A stretch of DNA of 13,462 nt from Bacteroidales bacterium UBA1253. GTDB taxonomy: Bacteria; Bacteroidota; Bacteroidia; Bacteroidales; Paludibacteraceae. The notes beneath the pieces were generated by a model that was not told the DNA's origin, ran no database searches, and worked only from the letters and a program-made list of their open reading frames with translations. The translations under genes and the position numbers were made by a program. Below are positions 6,101 through 13,056 of the stretch, piece by piece (positions within the stretch are counted from its first letter, which is position 1; every line of letters starts with the position of its first letter). The stretch covers positions 1-13,462 of the forward strand of contig DBVX01000091.1 in NCBI GenBank assembly GCA_002308815.1, in the 5' to 3' direction.

Positions 6101-9051
6101 ACATTACTTGGGCTACCGACCTCACCGAGGACAAGGTGACCGCAAGCACCACCGTTCACGTGACCGCCACCTACAGCGGGGTGACCAGTATCCCATATGA
6201 TGTGGCTGTCACCGTTTCCGCCAAAGAGTTGGTATCGATTGCCCTTGGTCAGGACGCGTACACCGTCTATAAGGGACAGGCTCTGCCTCACCCGACCGTT
6301 ACCGCCACATACTCGGAGGGCGAACCCGCCGATGTGTCTGCCGAAGCCTCCTATGACACGGAGAGCACATACAACAACGCTGTTGCCGACACATACACCA
6401 TTACCGTTGCCTACACCTTTGGCGGAGAGACAAAGACTGCCACCTACAACGTGACCGTCAATGAGTACGCCAACGCAGATGACAATCCTTACACAGTCAC
6501 CGAAGCGCTGGACATCATCACCACCGCCATTGGAACAACCAATTCGGCAGATGAGATAGTTGTTGCCGGTACGGTCAGCGAGGAGAAGATTGGCAATACG
6601 AACGGTCGTTACAAGATTTCCGACGGCACCAACGAACTGCTCGTTTATAACGGCAAGGGCTTCAACAATGCCAACTTCACCGCTACGAACTATCCGAAAG
6701 AGGGTGATGAGGTGATTGTCAAAGGCAAGGTTGTGAACTACAACGGCAACACACCCGAGTTCGTTTCCGGTCAGAGTTACCTGCTCTCGCAAATCCGTCC
6801 CGTCACACTGGCTATTGAGGATGTGACCGCCTTTGAGGTGGGTTCACCCGATATCACAGAAACCGACCTGACCATCAACAGCAACGGCAGCGACGGTGCC
6901 ATCACCTTCGTTACCGGAAACGAGAGTTTGGTTACCATTGTGAACAACAGCCTGCACGCCGTGGCGGAAGGTACAGCCATCATCACCGCCAACATGGCGG
7001 CAACGGCTAATGATAACGCGCTCAACTACGCCGCCGCTTCCACCACCTTCAACGTAACCGTGGTAGGTGTGCAGCCGCGCTATACCGTCTCCTTCGATGC
7101 CAACGGCGGTGCGGGTACGGCTCCCGTGGTGGCCGACAAGCTGGAGGGCGAAGTATTCACGCTGCCCGCCAACACGTTCACCTATGCCGGTCACAAGTTC
7201 ACCGGCTGGAACGACGGTACAACCGACTACGCAGCGGGTGCTTCTTATACCATGCCCGCCGCCAACGTAACCTTCACGGCGCAATGGGAAACTGTCTGCC
7301 CGTGGGCTACCGTCTATACCAGCAATGTGGTGTTCACCGGCGCGGGTGAATCCTATGAGACCAACAGCAAAGTGAATATCGCCGGTACTGAATTCAGCGC
7401 GCAGAAAGTAGGTGCAAGTGCAAAGAAAGGTAGCGTTGTGGTTACCGTTCCCGCCGGAGCACACACGCTCCACTTCCATGCCGCCGCATGGAACAGCAAA
7501 TCTGTAACAATCAATGTAACAGGTGTGTCAATTAACACAAGCACAAGCACAGGAGATCATCCTGAGGAATTCGAACTGACAGGAGACGCAGGCGTGAAGA
7601 ACTCGGGTACTTATACATTGGAGAACGACCCGGTTGACCAGCACTTCCACTTCACCTTTGATGCTGTAGCAGAACCGACTGAAATTACTTTCTCGCATTC
7701 ATCCGGTACAGACTACCGCTTCGTGATGTACGGCATCAACCAGGAGGGCGGACCCGAACTCAAGAGCCTCACCATCGGCGGTACGCCAACCACTACCGAG
7801 TATGAGGTAGGCCAGTCGTTCAGCACCGACGGTCTGTACGTTACTGCGGTGTATGCCGTAGGAGGCGTGGATCAGGAGCCTGTGAACGTAACCGGCCGTG
7901 TGGCTTGGAGCATCGATCCTACAGAGTTCACCCTCACTTCCCAGACTTCCGTGACTGTTACCGCTTCGCTGGAGAACAAGACGGAAACCGTAATCCTGCC
8001 TGTTACCGTCATCGAGGCCTCCACACCCGGCGTAACCCATACGGCTATTGTGGTCAAGAGAGGCGACACTTATTATGCAATGGGACAGAATCTGTCAAGC
8101 GGCGCGCTGAACGCAGTGCCTCTGGAAGGTGTGATTAACGGCAAGATGGTCAATGTGCCTGTTGCAGACCGTGCCGCCATCACGTGGACCGTTACCGAAT
8201 CGGCAAACGGTGTCACGTATCAGGCGCAGAACGGCAAGTACCTCAAGGGCAACAGCAGCAACACCACGCTCTCATGGAGCGACGAGCCTTTCTATTGGAC
8301 TTGGAGTGACACGTATGGCTGCTACGCCGTCGAGAATACCCGCTCGTTCTATATGTACGGCAGCAACACCTCTGATTTCAAGAACTACGCGCTGGTTAAC
8401 TTCAGCAGCAACGCATCCTTGTGTTCCACGAAGACGATGGAGCTCAACGAGTACGTTGATATCGACCTTACAGACAAGGAGTTTGTTACCCTCCGCGAGG
8501 GTCTCGAACCCGGCAAACTGGGTACTATCTGCTGGAATGCCGACATCTATGAACTGGACGGTGCTGTGTTCTATGAGCCTGAAATGAAGATTGAGGACGG
8601 TGTCCGCTTCATTGAGTCCGAAAAGGAAGGCGGTGTCTATCCGAAGGGCAAACCCTACCTGTTCCAGGCTGAAGGCGAGACTATCCGCGCGCTGGTTGGC
8701 AAGACCACTACTACTGAGGCTGGCGTGAACAACGGTATGCGCGGCACGTTCGTTGATCTGCTCGCTCACAACGATCCCGACACGCTCATTGTCTATCAGA
8801 ACAAACTGCGTCCGGCTTCCGACAACTGGGTACGCGCCAACCGTGCTTACATCGTCAAGTCCGAACTGCCCGGCACACCCAATCCCGCTCCCAACCGCCG
8901 CCGCCTCGTGATGGGTCGCTACGACTCGCCGACCGGCATTGAGAACATCGTACTCGATTCGGAAGGCACAAGCAAGGTGCTGCTTGACGGACAGATTTAC
9001 ATTGTCCGCGACGGCAAGTGGTATGACGTAACCGGCCGCCAGGTCCGCTAA
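3142..9051 (+). CDS. Giant secreted multidomain surface protein (Ig-like, OB-like, InlB-type and chitobiase-type repeats)
   Basis: The 1969-residue protein has a signal peptide with an unusually long N-region and hydrophobic LCATLALFFSLCIG, with likely cleavage after A46. Approximate layout: 47-180 beta-rich N-domain; 186-282, 944-1028, 1029-1111, 1217-1309 and 1537-1630 bacterial Ig-like (Big) domains; 283-412, 518-656 and 1388-1536 jelly-roll-like segments; 413-517 Ig-like; 657-749 divergent InlB-like repeat; 750-837 chitobiase C-terminal-type repeat (ASIYYTMTTDGSTP); 838-943 and 1112-1216 OB-like; 1310-1387 InlB B-repeat (YTVSFDANGG, FTGWNDG, FTAQWE); 1631-1771 a domain resembling the N-domain; 1772-1969 C-terminal region ending IYIVRDGKWYDVTGRQVR. 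That ending resembles short terminal modules seen on Prevotella-type secreted proteins and may be an export or anchoring signal. No catalytic site is recognised, so adhesion or glycan binding is inferred. No clear promoter lies directly upstream. Confidence 0.88.
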   Translation: MKRFNFSCRMKSDNGPTVSRRSALPLRYLCATLALFFSLCIGQMWADTYTLVTNVSQVTTGDKVIVATNVNDAPSSGVTGWNGTKDATVSDTEAEWVQYEVTAVSGGWNLYDPAAEKYIKSPGSSNQFLYDATSKGTCSVNTNGVLTCNSRYLCKNGSYYRMYTSVGSYPAYCVWKVTAGGGTKTLTAVDITTTTLTKTLYETIDHLDLTGLEVTGTYNDASTETITTGITWEVRTNALSGESFTPEAYVLTVGQSSVFVRATVNSISSPWTEVSGLTVSEHTVTPGEQTINLNNALYGISTGNNAVEQTVTKNDITIVSGCLSSASSKTYYDTGHIRYYASSYLNLSVPSGYVITEVVFTASGSWNGSITASVGTYDNSSKTWSGSSQNVEFSFAAQNRAASIKVTFEAAGSTPSCSAPTITTQPAGATYMQNDVADALTVSVDACDNVSGELTYKWYSNTTASNDGGTFISGAEDASYTPPTDVAGVFYYYCYIMQGTDAGVVSDVVAVSVEGPEVGVSFEQELSAYTDWTFTNIVSQQTTQITAHGKTHYGTTGGKTTASMVTAAKIAGPDELTFYVSKTSGNSTSTTWYVRVSSDNSTWTTVTSQSAATMSQGQWIEVSADLSAYTNVYVGIFYEGGTSTAVRAIDDVILTTRSLVASAITYNASPDHGTVSIEKDGIGLASGASANEGDVLDVILTAEDGYIGTVTVTKTDGGNDVTDDVYDAATGKLIMPAYAITVSAAFVIGVEAPEFDVADGTYTSAQLVLLSTATTDASIYYTMTTDGSTPANPTSASTLYDENEGITLDARGTYKIKAIAYKGENHSTVASATYTINLPFINVTDLFTWLDAYSLTTLSDVTVTGVVSKIQTAYDGTKVTFFISDDGQQTAGNQLEAYRTTGLYTDVVAVGDRVTLHGNYKVYNAYRELDAGNTIEVYTAKVLSSVTVGGTAVKTEYSANETFDYDGLTATAHYSNTGYIALIPNADITWATDLTEDKVTASTTVHVTATYSGVTSIPYDVAVTVSAKELVSIALGQDAYTVYKGQALPHPTVTATYSEGEPADVSAEASYDTESTYNNAVADTYTITVAYTFGGETKTATYNVTVNEYANADDNPYTVTEALDIITTAIGTTNSADEIVVAGTVSEEKIGNTNGRYKISDGTNELLVYNGKGFNNANFTATNYPKEGDEVIVKGKVVNYNGNTPEFVSGQSYLLSQIRPVTLAIEDVTAFEVGSPDITETDLTINSNGSDGAITFVTGNESLVTIVNNSLHAVAEGTAIITANMAATANDNALNYAAASTTFNVTVVGVQPRYTVSFDANGGAGTAPVVADKLEGEVFTLPANTFTYAGHKFTGWNDGTTDYAAGASYTMPAANVTFTAQWETVCPWATVYTSNVVFTGAGESYETNSKVNIAGTEFSAQKVGASAKKGSVVVTVPAGAHTLHFHAAAWNSKSVTINVTGVSINTSTSTGDHPEEFELTGDAGVKNSGTYTLENDPVDQHFHFTFDAVAEPTEITFSHSSGTDYRFVMYGINQEGGPELKSLTIGGTPTTTEYEVGQSFSTDGLYVTAVYAVGGVDQEPVNVTGRVAWSIDPTEFTLTSQTSVTVTASLENKTETVILPVTVIEASTPGVTHTAIVVKRGDTYYAMGQNLSSGALNAVPLEGVINGKMVNVPVADRAAITWTVTESANGVTYQAQNGKYLKGNSSNTTLSWSDEPFYWTWSDTYGCYAVENTRSFYMYGSNTSDFKNYALVNFSSNASLCSTKTMELNEYVDIDLTDKEFVTLREGLEPGKLGTICWNADIYELDGAVFYEPEMKIEDGVRFIESEKEGGVYPKGKPYLFQAEGETIRALVGKTTTTEAGVNNGMRGTFVDLLAHNDPDTLIVYQNKLRPASDNWVRANRAYIVKSELPGTPNPAPNRRRLVMGRYDSPTGIENIVLDSEGTSKVLLDGQIYIVRDGKWYDVTGRQVR
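3163..3209. repeat. Cluster of short palindromes at the 5' end of the giant gene
   Basis: Three dyads lie close together: TGTCGGA (3163-3169) with TCCGACA (3175-3181) around a 5-base loop; GACCGACGGTC (3185-3195); and GCCGACGGTCGGC (3197-3209). They lie inside the coding region just after the start codon, where an mRNA hairpin could influence translation. They merge into the 11-base repeat tract. Confidence 0.6.
3187..3252 (+). repeat. Six consecutive 11-base units within the signal-peptide coding region
   Basis: Two units of CCGACGGTC plus two bases (3187-3197, 3198-3208) are followed in phase by four units starting at 3209: CGCTACCCTTG, CGCTACCTTTG, CGCTACCCTTG and the divergent CGCTCTTCTTC. 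Because 11 is not a multiple of 3, the units are read in different frames (ALPL, RYLC, ATLA). Gain or loss of one unit would shift the frame of the giant gene. The third unit of the whole set of four contains TACCTTTG, an exact -7 promoter match, possibly by chance. Confidence 0.85.
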
Positions 9052-9062
9052 ACGCTATGGAA

Positions 9063-9090
9063 GGGTCAGCCGCTTCCGGGCGGCTGACCC
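9063..9090 (+). terminator. Hairpin after the giant gene (terminator or attenuator)
   Basis: GGGTCAGCCGC (9063-9073) pairs perfectly with GCGGCTGACCC (9080-9090) around a 6-base loop, starting 11 bases after the stop codon. No T-run follows. It could end the giant transcript, protect its 3' end, or lower expression of the small gene that follows at 9124. Confidence 0.5.
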
Positions 9091-9123
9091 CGACTGATAA
9101 ATGAATAATCCTGTAATCAGAAA

Positions 9124-9291
9124 ATGACTATGAAGAAAGAATATTTTGCACCGCAGTCGGAAACGGTTCTGCTCCCCTGTGAATCGCTGTTGTTGGACGT
9201 GAGCGAAGCTCCTTCGGTTCCCGGAGTGGATGCGGAAGCCCCTGCCCGCAAGGAGTTCGCTCCTTCGTATGACCACGGCAATCTGATTTGA
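9124..9291 (+). CDS. Small Bacteroidetes-type peptide of 55 residues
   Basis: The frame from ATG 9124 to TGA 9289-9291 encodes MTMKKEYFAPQSETVLLP followed by an acidic, Pro/Ala-rich middle and an end with PARKEFAPSYDHGNLI. A second ATG at 9130 gives a more typical MKKEYFAP start. The pattern K-K-E-Y-x-A-P-x-S-E-x-x-L-L plus a short charged tail recalls many tiny unannotated genes that I know from Prevotella-like genomes, often beside surface-protein genes. There is no hydrophobic signal segment, so it is probably cytoplasmic or exported by another route. It has no promoter of its own that I can see and probably shares the giant's transcript across the 9063-9090 hairpin. Function unknown. Confidence 0.65.
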   Translation: MTMKKEYFAPQSETVLLPCESLLLDVSEAPSVPGVDAEAPARKEFAPSYDHGNLI

Positions 9292-9323
9292 TGGGCATTT
9301 GCCCGTCAAGGGCGTGCTGTATA

Positions 9324-9367
9324 GACAAGCGAGGGTGTGCCAGAATTATGGCACACCCTCGCTTGTC
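9324..9367. terminator. Bidirectional terminator between convergent genes
   Basis: A perfect 18-bp inverted repeat, GACAAGCGAGGGTGTGCC (9324-9341) and its complement (9350-9367), encloses an 8-base loop AGAATTAT. It lies 32 bases after the small peptide gene and its right arm overlaps the stop codon of the convergent ATPase gene (9366-9368). There is no long T-run on either side, but stem length and position make a shared terminator the simplest reading. Confidence 0.75.
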
Positions 9368-10493
9368 AATCGCATTTCAGCCAGTCCATATAGTTCTCCG
9401 GCGTTATGCACTCAAAACCCGCTTCCGGGTACACCGTCCGAAAAGCGGACGGCAGTTTCGCTTTTTTGGCAGGATTCCACTTGAACTCGAACGCGTCAAG
9501 CCGTCCGTCCTCCTCTTCTATCAGGTCTATCTCCTGCTGACTGACCGTTCTCCAAAAATACAGTTGAACATAACGCCCCGCTAAAGCGTTCCGCTTGATT
9601 CGCTCCGAAATCATCAGATTCTCCCATAGCGCACCTGTGTCGTTGCGCAACTCAAGCGGTGCGAAGTTGTTTAACAAAGCGTTTCTTACACCATTGTCAT
9701 AGAAATATATCTTGCGGCCTTTCTTTATCTCATTCCGCTCGTTCCGGCTCAAAGAGGGCAGACGGAAAATGACAAAGCACTGCTCCAGCAGGCGAATATA
9801 ACTCTCTATCGTCCCCCGGTCGGCATCCAACAGACGGCTCAACTCATTGTACGATACCTCACTGCCTACCTGCAATGCCAGCGCTCGAACCAGTTTCTGC
9901 AGCAGTTCCGGCCGTTTGATGCCATTGAACCCTAACAAGTCACGGTAGAGATAACTATTCACAATGGAGGAAAGCAAGCGTTTGGCATCATCGGAACGAG
10001 TAACCACTTCCGGGTAATAGCCGTATATCATTCTTGTCTGCAGCAACCTCCGTTCAGAACGGGAATCTGTATGAGCGGCAAGTTCATGGGTGGAGAGCGG
10101 ATACATCTTGTACTCGAACAGCCGTCCTGTGGCAGGTTCGTTAATCTTGTTGGCAAGATCCAATGACGATGAGCCGGTCACCACCACTTGAACCGCTGTC
10201 TTCAAATCCGTCATCATTTTCAGCGTCAATCCTATATCTTCCACCCTTTGCGCTTCATCTATCAGCACCAACTGATGACTGCCGAGCAACTGCCGCAACT
10301 CCGTTGAACTGCGGTGAGTAAGCACCAATGCGTCATCATAATCATCGCAATTGAGACGGTACACATCCTCGTATTGTGACGCCAACTGATCCAGCAAGGT
10401 CGTCTTGCCCGTCTGACGCGGACCGAGTATCACTATAATCTTGCCTTTTCCGAAATCCTGTTGAATCGGCTGAAGAATGTCGCGGGTAATCAT
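9366..10493 (-). CDS. AAA-type ATPase with DUF4143-like C-terminal domain
   Basis: The 375-residue protein has a Walker A motif GPRQTGKTT (24-32), Walker B LVLIDEAQ (75-82), a sensor-like VVVTGSSSLDL strand (103-113) and the downstream helical and winged-helix region typical of the AAA_14/DUF4143 ATPases. Near the C-terminus FWRTVSQQEIDLI followed by DAFEFKW (E321, D323, E336, K338) resembles the PD-(D/E)xK nuclease-like core of DUF4143. These proteins are very abundant in Bacteroidetes and their cellular job is not settled. A longer frame starts at 10553, but the promoter at 10519-10550 lies inside that extension, so ATG 10493 is preferred. The stop codon sits in the 18-bp terminator hairpin. 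Three dyad sites upstream suggest specific regulation. Confidence 0.87.
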   Translation of the reverse strand: MITRDILQPIQQDFGKGKIIVILGPRQTGKTTLLDQLASQYEDVYRLNCDDYDDALVLTHRSSTELRQLLGSHQLVLIDEAQRVEDIGLTLKMMTDLKTAVQVVVTGSSSLDLANKINEPATGRLFEYKMYPLSTHELAAHTDSRSERRLLQTRMIYGYYPEVVTRSDDAKRLLSSIVNSYLYRDLLGFNGIKRPELLQKLVRALALQVGSEVSYNELSRLLDADRGTIESYIRLLEQCFVIFRLPSLSRNERNEIKKGRKIYFYDNGVRNALLNNFAPLELRNDTGALWENLMISERIKRNALAGRYVQLYFWRTVSQQEIDLIEEEDGRLDAFEFKWNPAKKAKLPSAFRTVYPEAGFECITPENYMDWLKCD

Positions 10494-10518
10494 AATCGCA
10501 TATTTTGAAATGATGCCG

Positions 10519-10550
10519 CAAAGGTACAAGCAAAATTTGATGTACGCAAA
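10519..10550 (-). promoter_or_regulatory. Bacteroidetes-type promoter for the ATPase gene
   Basis: On the minus strand TACCTTTG (10519-10526) fits the -7 consensus, and TTTG (10547-10550) lies 20 bases upstream as -33. The transcript would start near 10512, just upstream of ATG 10493, which rules out the longer start at 10553. The -33 box is itself part of a TTTG...CGCAAA dyad (10536-10550). Confidence 0.75.
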
Positions 10551-10564
10551 CAAAAATTACAATA

Positions 10565-10648
10565 TTTGTGATTACAACCGCAAATTATATCTAATTTTTG
10601 CGACTATAACCGCAAAATTTAGCCGAATCTTGCGATTATATCGTGTTC
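10565..10648. repeat. Three 20-bp dyad sites spaced exactly 32 bp, upstream of the ATPase promoter
   Basis: On the plus strand the sites are TTTGTGATTACAACCGCAAA (10565-10584), TTTGCGACTATAACCGCAAA (10597-10616) and a weaker CTTGCGATTATATCGTGTTC (10629-10648). Sites one and two are dyads with TTTGYG/CGCAAA arms around an AT-rich centre. Their starts are 32 bases apart in both intervals, about three DNA turns, so bound proteins would face the same side. A shorter TTTG...CGCAAA dyad (10536-10550) overlaps the -33 box, and ATAATCGCA (10492-10500) touches the start codon. They look like operators for a regulator or for the ATPase itself. Confidence 0.65.
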
Positions 10649-10745
10649 GTCCTTCCGGTGTATGTAAATTGAAAATATGCTTTTCCTATAAATTTGGGGA
10701 TTGCGGGATTAGACCCGTATGGCAAGCAGGCGGCAGTATGCCCCC

Positions 10746-10857
10746 GAAATACATACCCGCTCCGCGTTTCTGCCACAAAGGGAGGTCGTTGTAGTTGAAT
10801 ACCGTGCAGGAAGAGCAGTTCGTTCTTGTCGGCGATGCTCGCGCCCTTGAACTTTCT
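10746..10857 (-). pseudogene. Fragment of a Thg1-type tRNA(His) guanylyltransferase gene, frameshifted
   Basis: Translating the minus strand from 10857 gives RKFKGASIADKNELLF, then after HGI one extra base shifts the frame, and the next frame continues NYNDLPLWQKRGAGMYF. Joined, these match the conserved ADKNE(I/L)LF...FGINYNxxPxx..RG region near the end of the Thg1 catalytic domain, which adds a guanylate to the 5' end of tRNA(His) or repairs tRNA 5' ends. A stop codon lies immediately upstream (10858-10860) and nothing Thg1-like is visible on either side, so only about 37 codons of a protein of about 240 residues remain. It sits between the terminator of the envelope gene pair and the ATPase operators. 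I see it as a relic of a deletion or recombination. Confidence 0.72.
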
Positions 10858-10861
10858 TTAT

Positions 10862-10901
10862 AAAAAAATGTACCCCGTCAGAACACCCTTACGGCACGTA
10901 C
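10862..10901 (-). terminator. Rho-independent terminator after the envelope gene pair
   Basis: On the minus strand GTAC-gtg-CCGT pairs with ACGG-g-GTAC (arms within 10891-10901 and 10870-10878), followed by ATTTTTTTA (10861-10869). The stem includes the last codons and the stop codon of the gene ending at 10878. Confidence 0.55.
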
Positions 10902-12017
10902 CTTTTCCTCATCGTCTTTCTCAGACTGACCGAGACTGCCGGAACCACTCACTTTCCATACGTCATCATTGTCATTTTCCGAACTACTCCAATAATTATC
11001 GCCTGACAAAGGTCTTCCTCCTGCTCTAATAATCGCCCTGTTGATAGGACCGTTATTAATGGTTTCCTTGTTGATTTTTTTCTGCGAGCCTCCGTTTGCC
11101 TCAACGAACAGGTACCAGAGTTCACCTGCACTCGGCAGATACCAGTCCTCTCCGTGATTCGCGCACCATGCGGCTGCGGGTGCGTTCTGGATACCGAGTG
11201 TCTGGATGATGGCCTCCGTATTCTGCAATCCCAATGCCACAGGAATATATTTGGCTATACGGTCTTCATTTGGCAACGGCTGGATATCGCGTTTCTTGCG
11301 GCTGCTATCCCACTGCATTACAGCCTCATCCAACGATACAGCCAGTCCGTGTCCGTCGTCAGCCAGATAGAAAACACACCCCCTGCTTCCGTCCGGAAAC
11401 ACTTTCACTTCGCCAATGCCTTTTGGCAGAGCCTGCGATGCAATCTGTTGGTTGCTTTCCTGCGGTTTTGTTTGCACGGATGTGTTTCTTGCCGGTCTGT
11501 TTTGATTCGGTGTTTTTTGGGTAATCACGGGCTGGGCAACAGGTTGAGTTACCCCCAGCAGTTCCTGCGCCAGAGCCTGACATACTGACAACATATTGCC
11601 AAGCTTGCCATTGATTAACTCCCCGAATTGACTTGCAGGATTACTGATAGCACCTGTTTCGACGTTAATCAGATAGGCTTCCAGATAGAACTCATTCGCC
11701 GACTTGTTGAGCGTGGATATACACAGGTAATCCGCACCGGACATCTCTCCCATTCTGTGGATATCTTCTTCACTTACATTTCCTGTGCGTTGGAAATCCT
11801 GTTCCTGCATCAACTGGTCGATATCCGCACGCGTGAATGCCTCAAAGCCGGAGTGGTTGACGATGGCCTTGCGCAGTTCGCCCCGCACCATGGCTTTCTC
11901 CATTCCGGAAACTATGGATCCGTCACCAGCACGAGGCTCGAGCAGTGCTATTTTCTGTGCGGTCGCGAATAGAGAAACGCTACACAATACAAGGATAAGA
12001 AACTTTTTCATTGACAT
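10878..12017 (-). CDS. Secreted CsgG-like protein fused to a DUF1566-like C-terminal domain
   Basis: The protein is 379 residues from ATG 12017, or 377 from ATG 12011. It has a signal peptide (KKFLILVLCSVSLFATA, cleavage before QKIALLEP). Residues about 22-155 resemble the CsgG/LpoB-type outer-membrane lipoprotein fold: KIALLEP strand, long helix, FEAFTRADIDQLMQEQ, GADYLCISTL and LEAYLINVETG. A Gln/Pro/Asn-rich linker (about 157-195) follows. Residues about 200-379 look like the DUF1566/Lcl C-terminal family: GCVFYL, AAAWCANHGEDWYLPSAGEL, NYWSSSE and the final VRAVRVF. The frame is open to 12113, but that start would overlap the upstream gene, so a start 17-23 bases below the upstream stop at 12034 is preferred. 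It probably shares an operon with that gene and acts in the periplasm or outer membrane. The exact role is unknown. Confidence 0.82.
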   Translation of the reverse strand: MSMKKFLILVLCSVSLFATAQKIALLEPRAGDGSIVSGMEKAMVRGELRKAIVNHSGFEAFTRADIDQLMQEQDFQRTGNVSEEDIHRMGEMSGADYLCISTLNKSANEFYLEAYLINVETGAISNPASQFGELINGKLGNMLSVCQALAQELLGVTQPVAQPVITQKTPNQNRPARNTSVQTKPQESNQQIASQALPKGIGEVKVFPDGSRGCVFYLADDGHGLAVSLDEAVMQWDSSRKKRDIQPLPNEDRIAKYIPVALGLQNTEAIIQTLGIQNAPAAAWCANHGEDWYLPSAGELWYLFVEANGGSQKKINKETINNGPINRAIIRAGGRPLSGDNYWSSSENDNDDVWKVSGSGSLGQSEKDDEEKVRAVRVF

Positions 12018-12033
12018 ATTATTCAATTTGTTG

Positions 12034-13056
12034 TTATTTCTGTATCTGCTGTTTGATAACAGTGCTAATCTTGGGTGAGATTTTCTTATAGCCGTCGCGT
12101 GCAGCTTGCTCATAGTTGTGGGTATGGCATCCTTTTTCGCTCAAACGATCCTCATACACCGTTTGACCTGTGGTTACCTTCCTGACGGATATGTCTGTCT
12201 CTACATACACGACATAGGATGTGTACTCTCCTGATTGGGATGCGTTGTACTCTCTTGAAGTGGCATCAACGGTCACAAACCAGTCTGCCTCATCCTCGTT
12301 GTCCGTGAAAGAACATCCCATCGGCGACAAAGCACCCGTAATTTCGCCTTTCAACGCGGTGTACCGACTTCCATCCGGCAGATTTGCGTTGCACCTCAAA
12401 CAGATATAGATGCCGTTTTTAAGAGCTGCCAGTTGTTCTATAAACTGACTGCGCAAGGTTTGGGTTTCACCAAGTTGTAAAGCCTCCATATCATCGCTGA
12501 TTGACAAGAGCAGTTTCTGGTGCTGTTCAATTTCAGCAAACATAGGAAGTGCTTTTTCTGCCGTTTTGCGTGCCTCCATTTTCTGTCCGGATGCAATCAG
12601 TTGCTCGGTGTTCTGAAGTATCATTTCCAATTTGGAGAGTAAAGCAGTAATTTGTTTCTCTGTCTTTCTCTCAACTTCACGCCGCTGTACAAAAGCAAAA
12701 GCACCTATTTCTTTTGTTTTAGGATCTTGCCAAACATCCACCTTAAGTCCGGGAATCTGGAGATCAACAGAGATGTGTGTTTTGGAGTGAAATACTTCTG
12801 TTACCCGCTCGTCAAAGATTGTACCCGTCTGAACCATCTCGCTGCTATTGCTGCTTAGCATATCCTTCTGTATAGAAGTTTTTACGCTTGAAGCGGCTTC
12901 AACACGTGCCTCATTCTTGATGCGTTCGTATGTTGTTTCGAGAGATTCTCCCGGCATCTGCTCGCCCAAGACGAACCCTGTAAACCAAGTATCTTTCGGA
13001 TAATACCACTGTACATGCGGTTCCGTATACGGCGGTTCCGTGCTTTGACACCACAA
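12034..13056 (-). CDS. CsgG/LPP20-like envelope protein; N-terminus missing, joined to group II intron sequence
   Basis: The frame is open from a TTG at 13056 and encodes 340 residues; the first internal ATG is 12957 (307 residues). Residues 18-90 (YYPKDTWFTGFVLGE, IKNEARVEAASSV, FDERVTEVFHSKTHISVDL) resemble the LPP20-like lipoprotein domain. Residues about 140-210 are a charged helical, probably coiled-coil segment (VERKTEKQITALLSKLEMI onward). The rest (RYTALKGEITGALSPMGC, ADWFVTVDATSREY) looks like a second CsgG-like sandwich. Residues 1-17 are translated from intron domain V and are probably not original. No signal peptide or lipobox is seen in the window, so the true N-terminus either lies in an exon beyond the right edge or has been lost. 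It is followed after 16 bases by the second envelope gene, which suggests the two work together. Confidence 0.72.
   Translation of the reverse strand: MWCQSTEPPYTEPHVQWYYPKDTWFTGFVLGEQMPGESLETTYERIKNEARVEAASSVKTSIQKDMLSSNSSEMVQTGTIFDERVTEVFHSKTHISVDLQIPGLKVDVWQDPKTKEIGAFAFVQRREVERKTEKQITALLSKLEMILQNTEQLIASGQKMEARKTAEKALPMFAEIEQHQKLLLSISDDMEALQLGETQTLRSQFIEQLAALKNGIYICLRCNANLPDGSRYTALKGEITGALSPMGCSFTDNEDEADWFVTVDATSREYNASQSGEYTSYVVYVETDISVRKVTTGQTVYEDRLSEKGCHTHNYEQAARDGYKKISPKISTVIKQQIQK

Noticed and set aside
4387..6792. An 801-codon open frame antisense to the giant gene
   Set aside because: It mirrors the GC-rich, Thr/Val/Ala-biased codons of the sense gene, has no recognisable domain, and its composition (runs of Gly, Val, Arg, Cys, His) is that of a shadow frame.
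6844..7479. A 211-codon antisense frame in the giant gene
   Set aside because: It lies opposite clear Big and InlB-type repeats and has no signal of its own.
10494..10553. Twenty-codon N-terminal extension of the ATPase
   Set aside because: The promoter at 10519-10550 lies within it, and the family normally begins just ahead of the Walker A strand.
10565..10648. CRISPR array interpretation of the 32-bp periodic sites
   Set aside because: There are only three imperfect 20-bp sites with 12-base gaps, and no cas genes; operator sites explain them better.
12018..12113. Thirty-two-codon extension of the CsgG-like protein
   Set aside because: It overlaps the end of the upstream gene and would place a charged segment before a good signal peptide that starts at MKKFLI.
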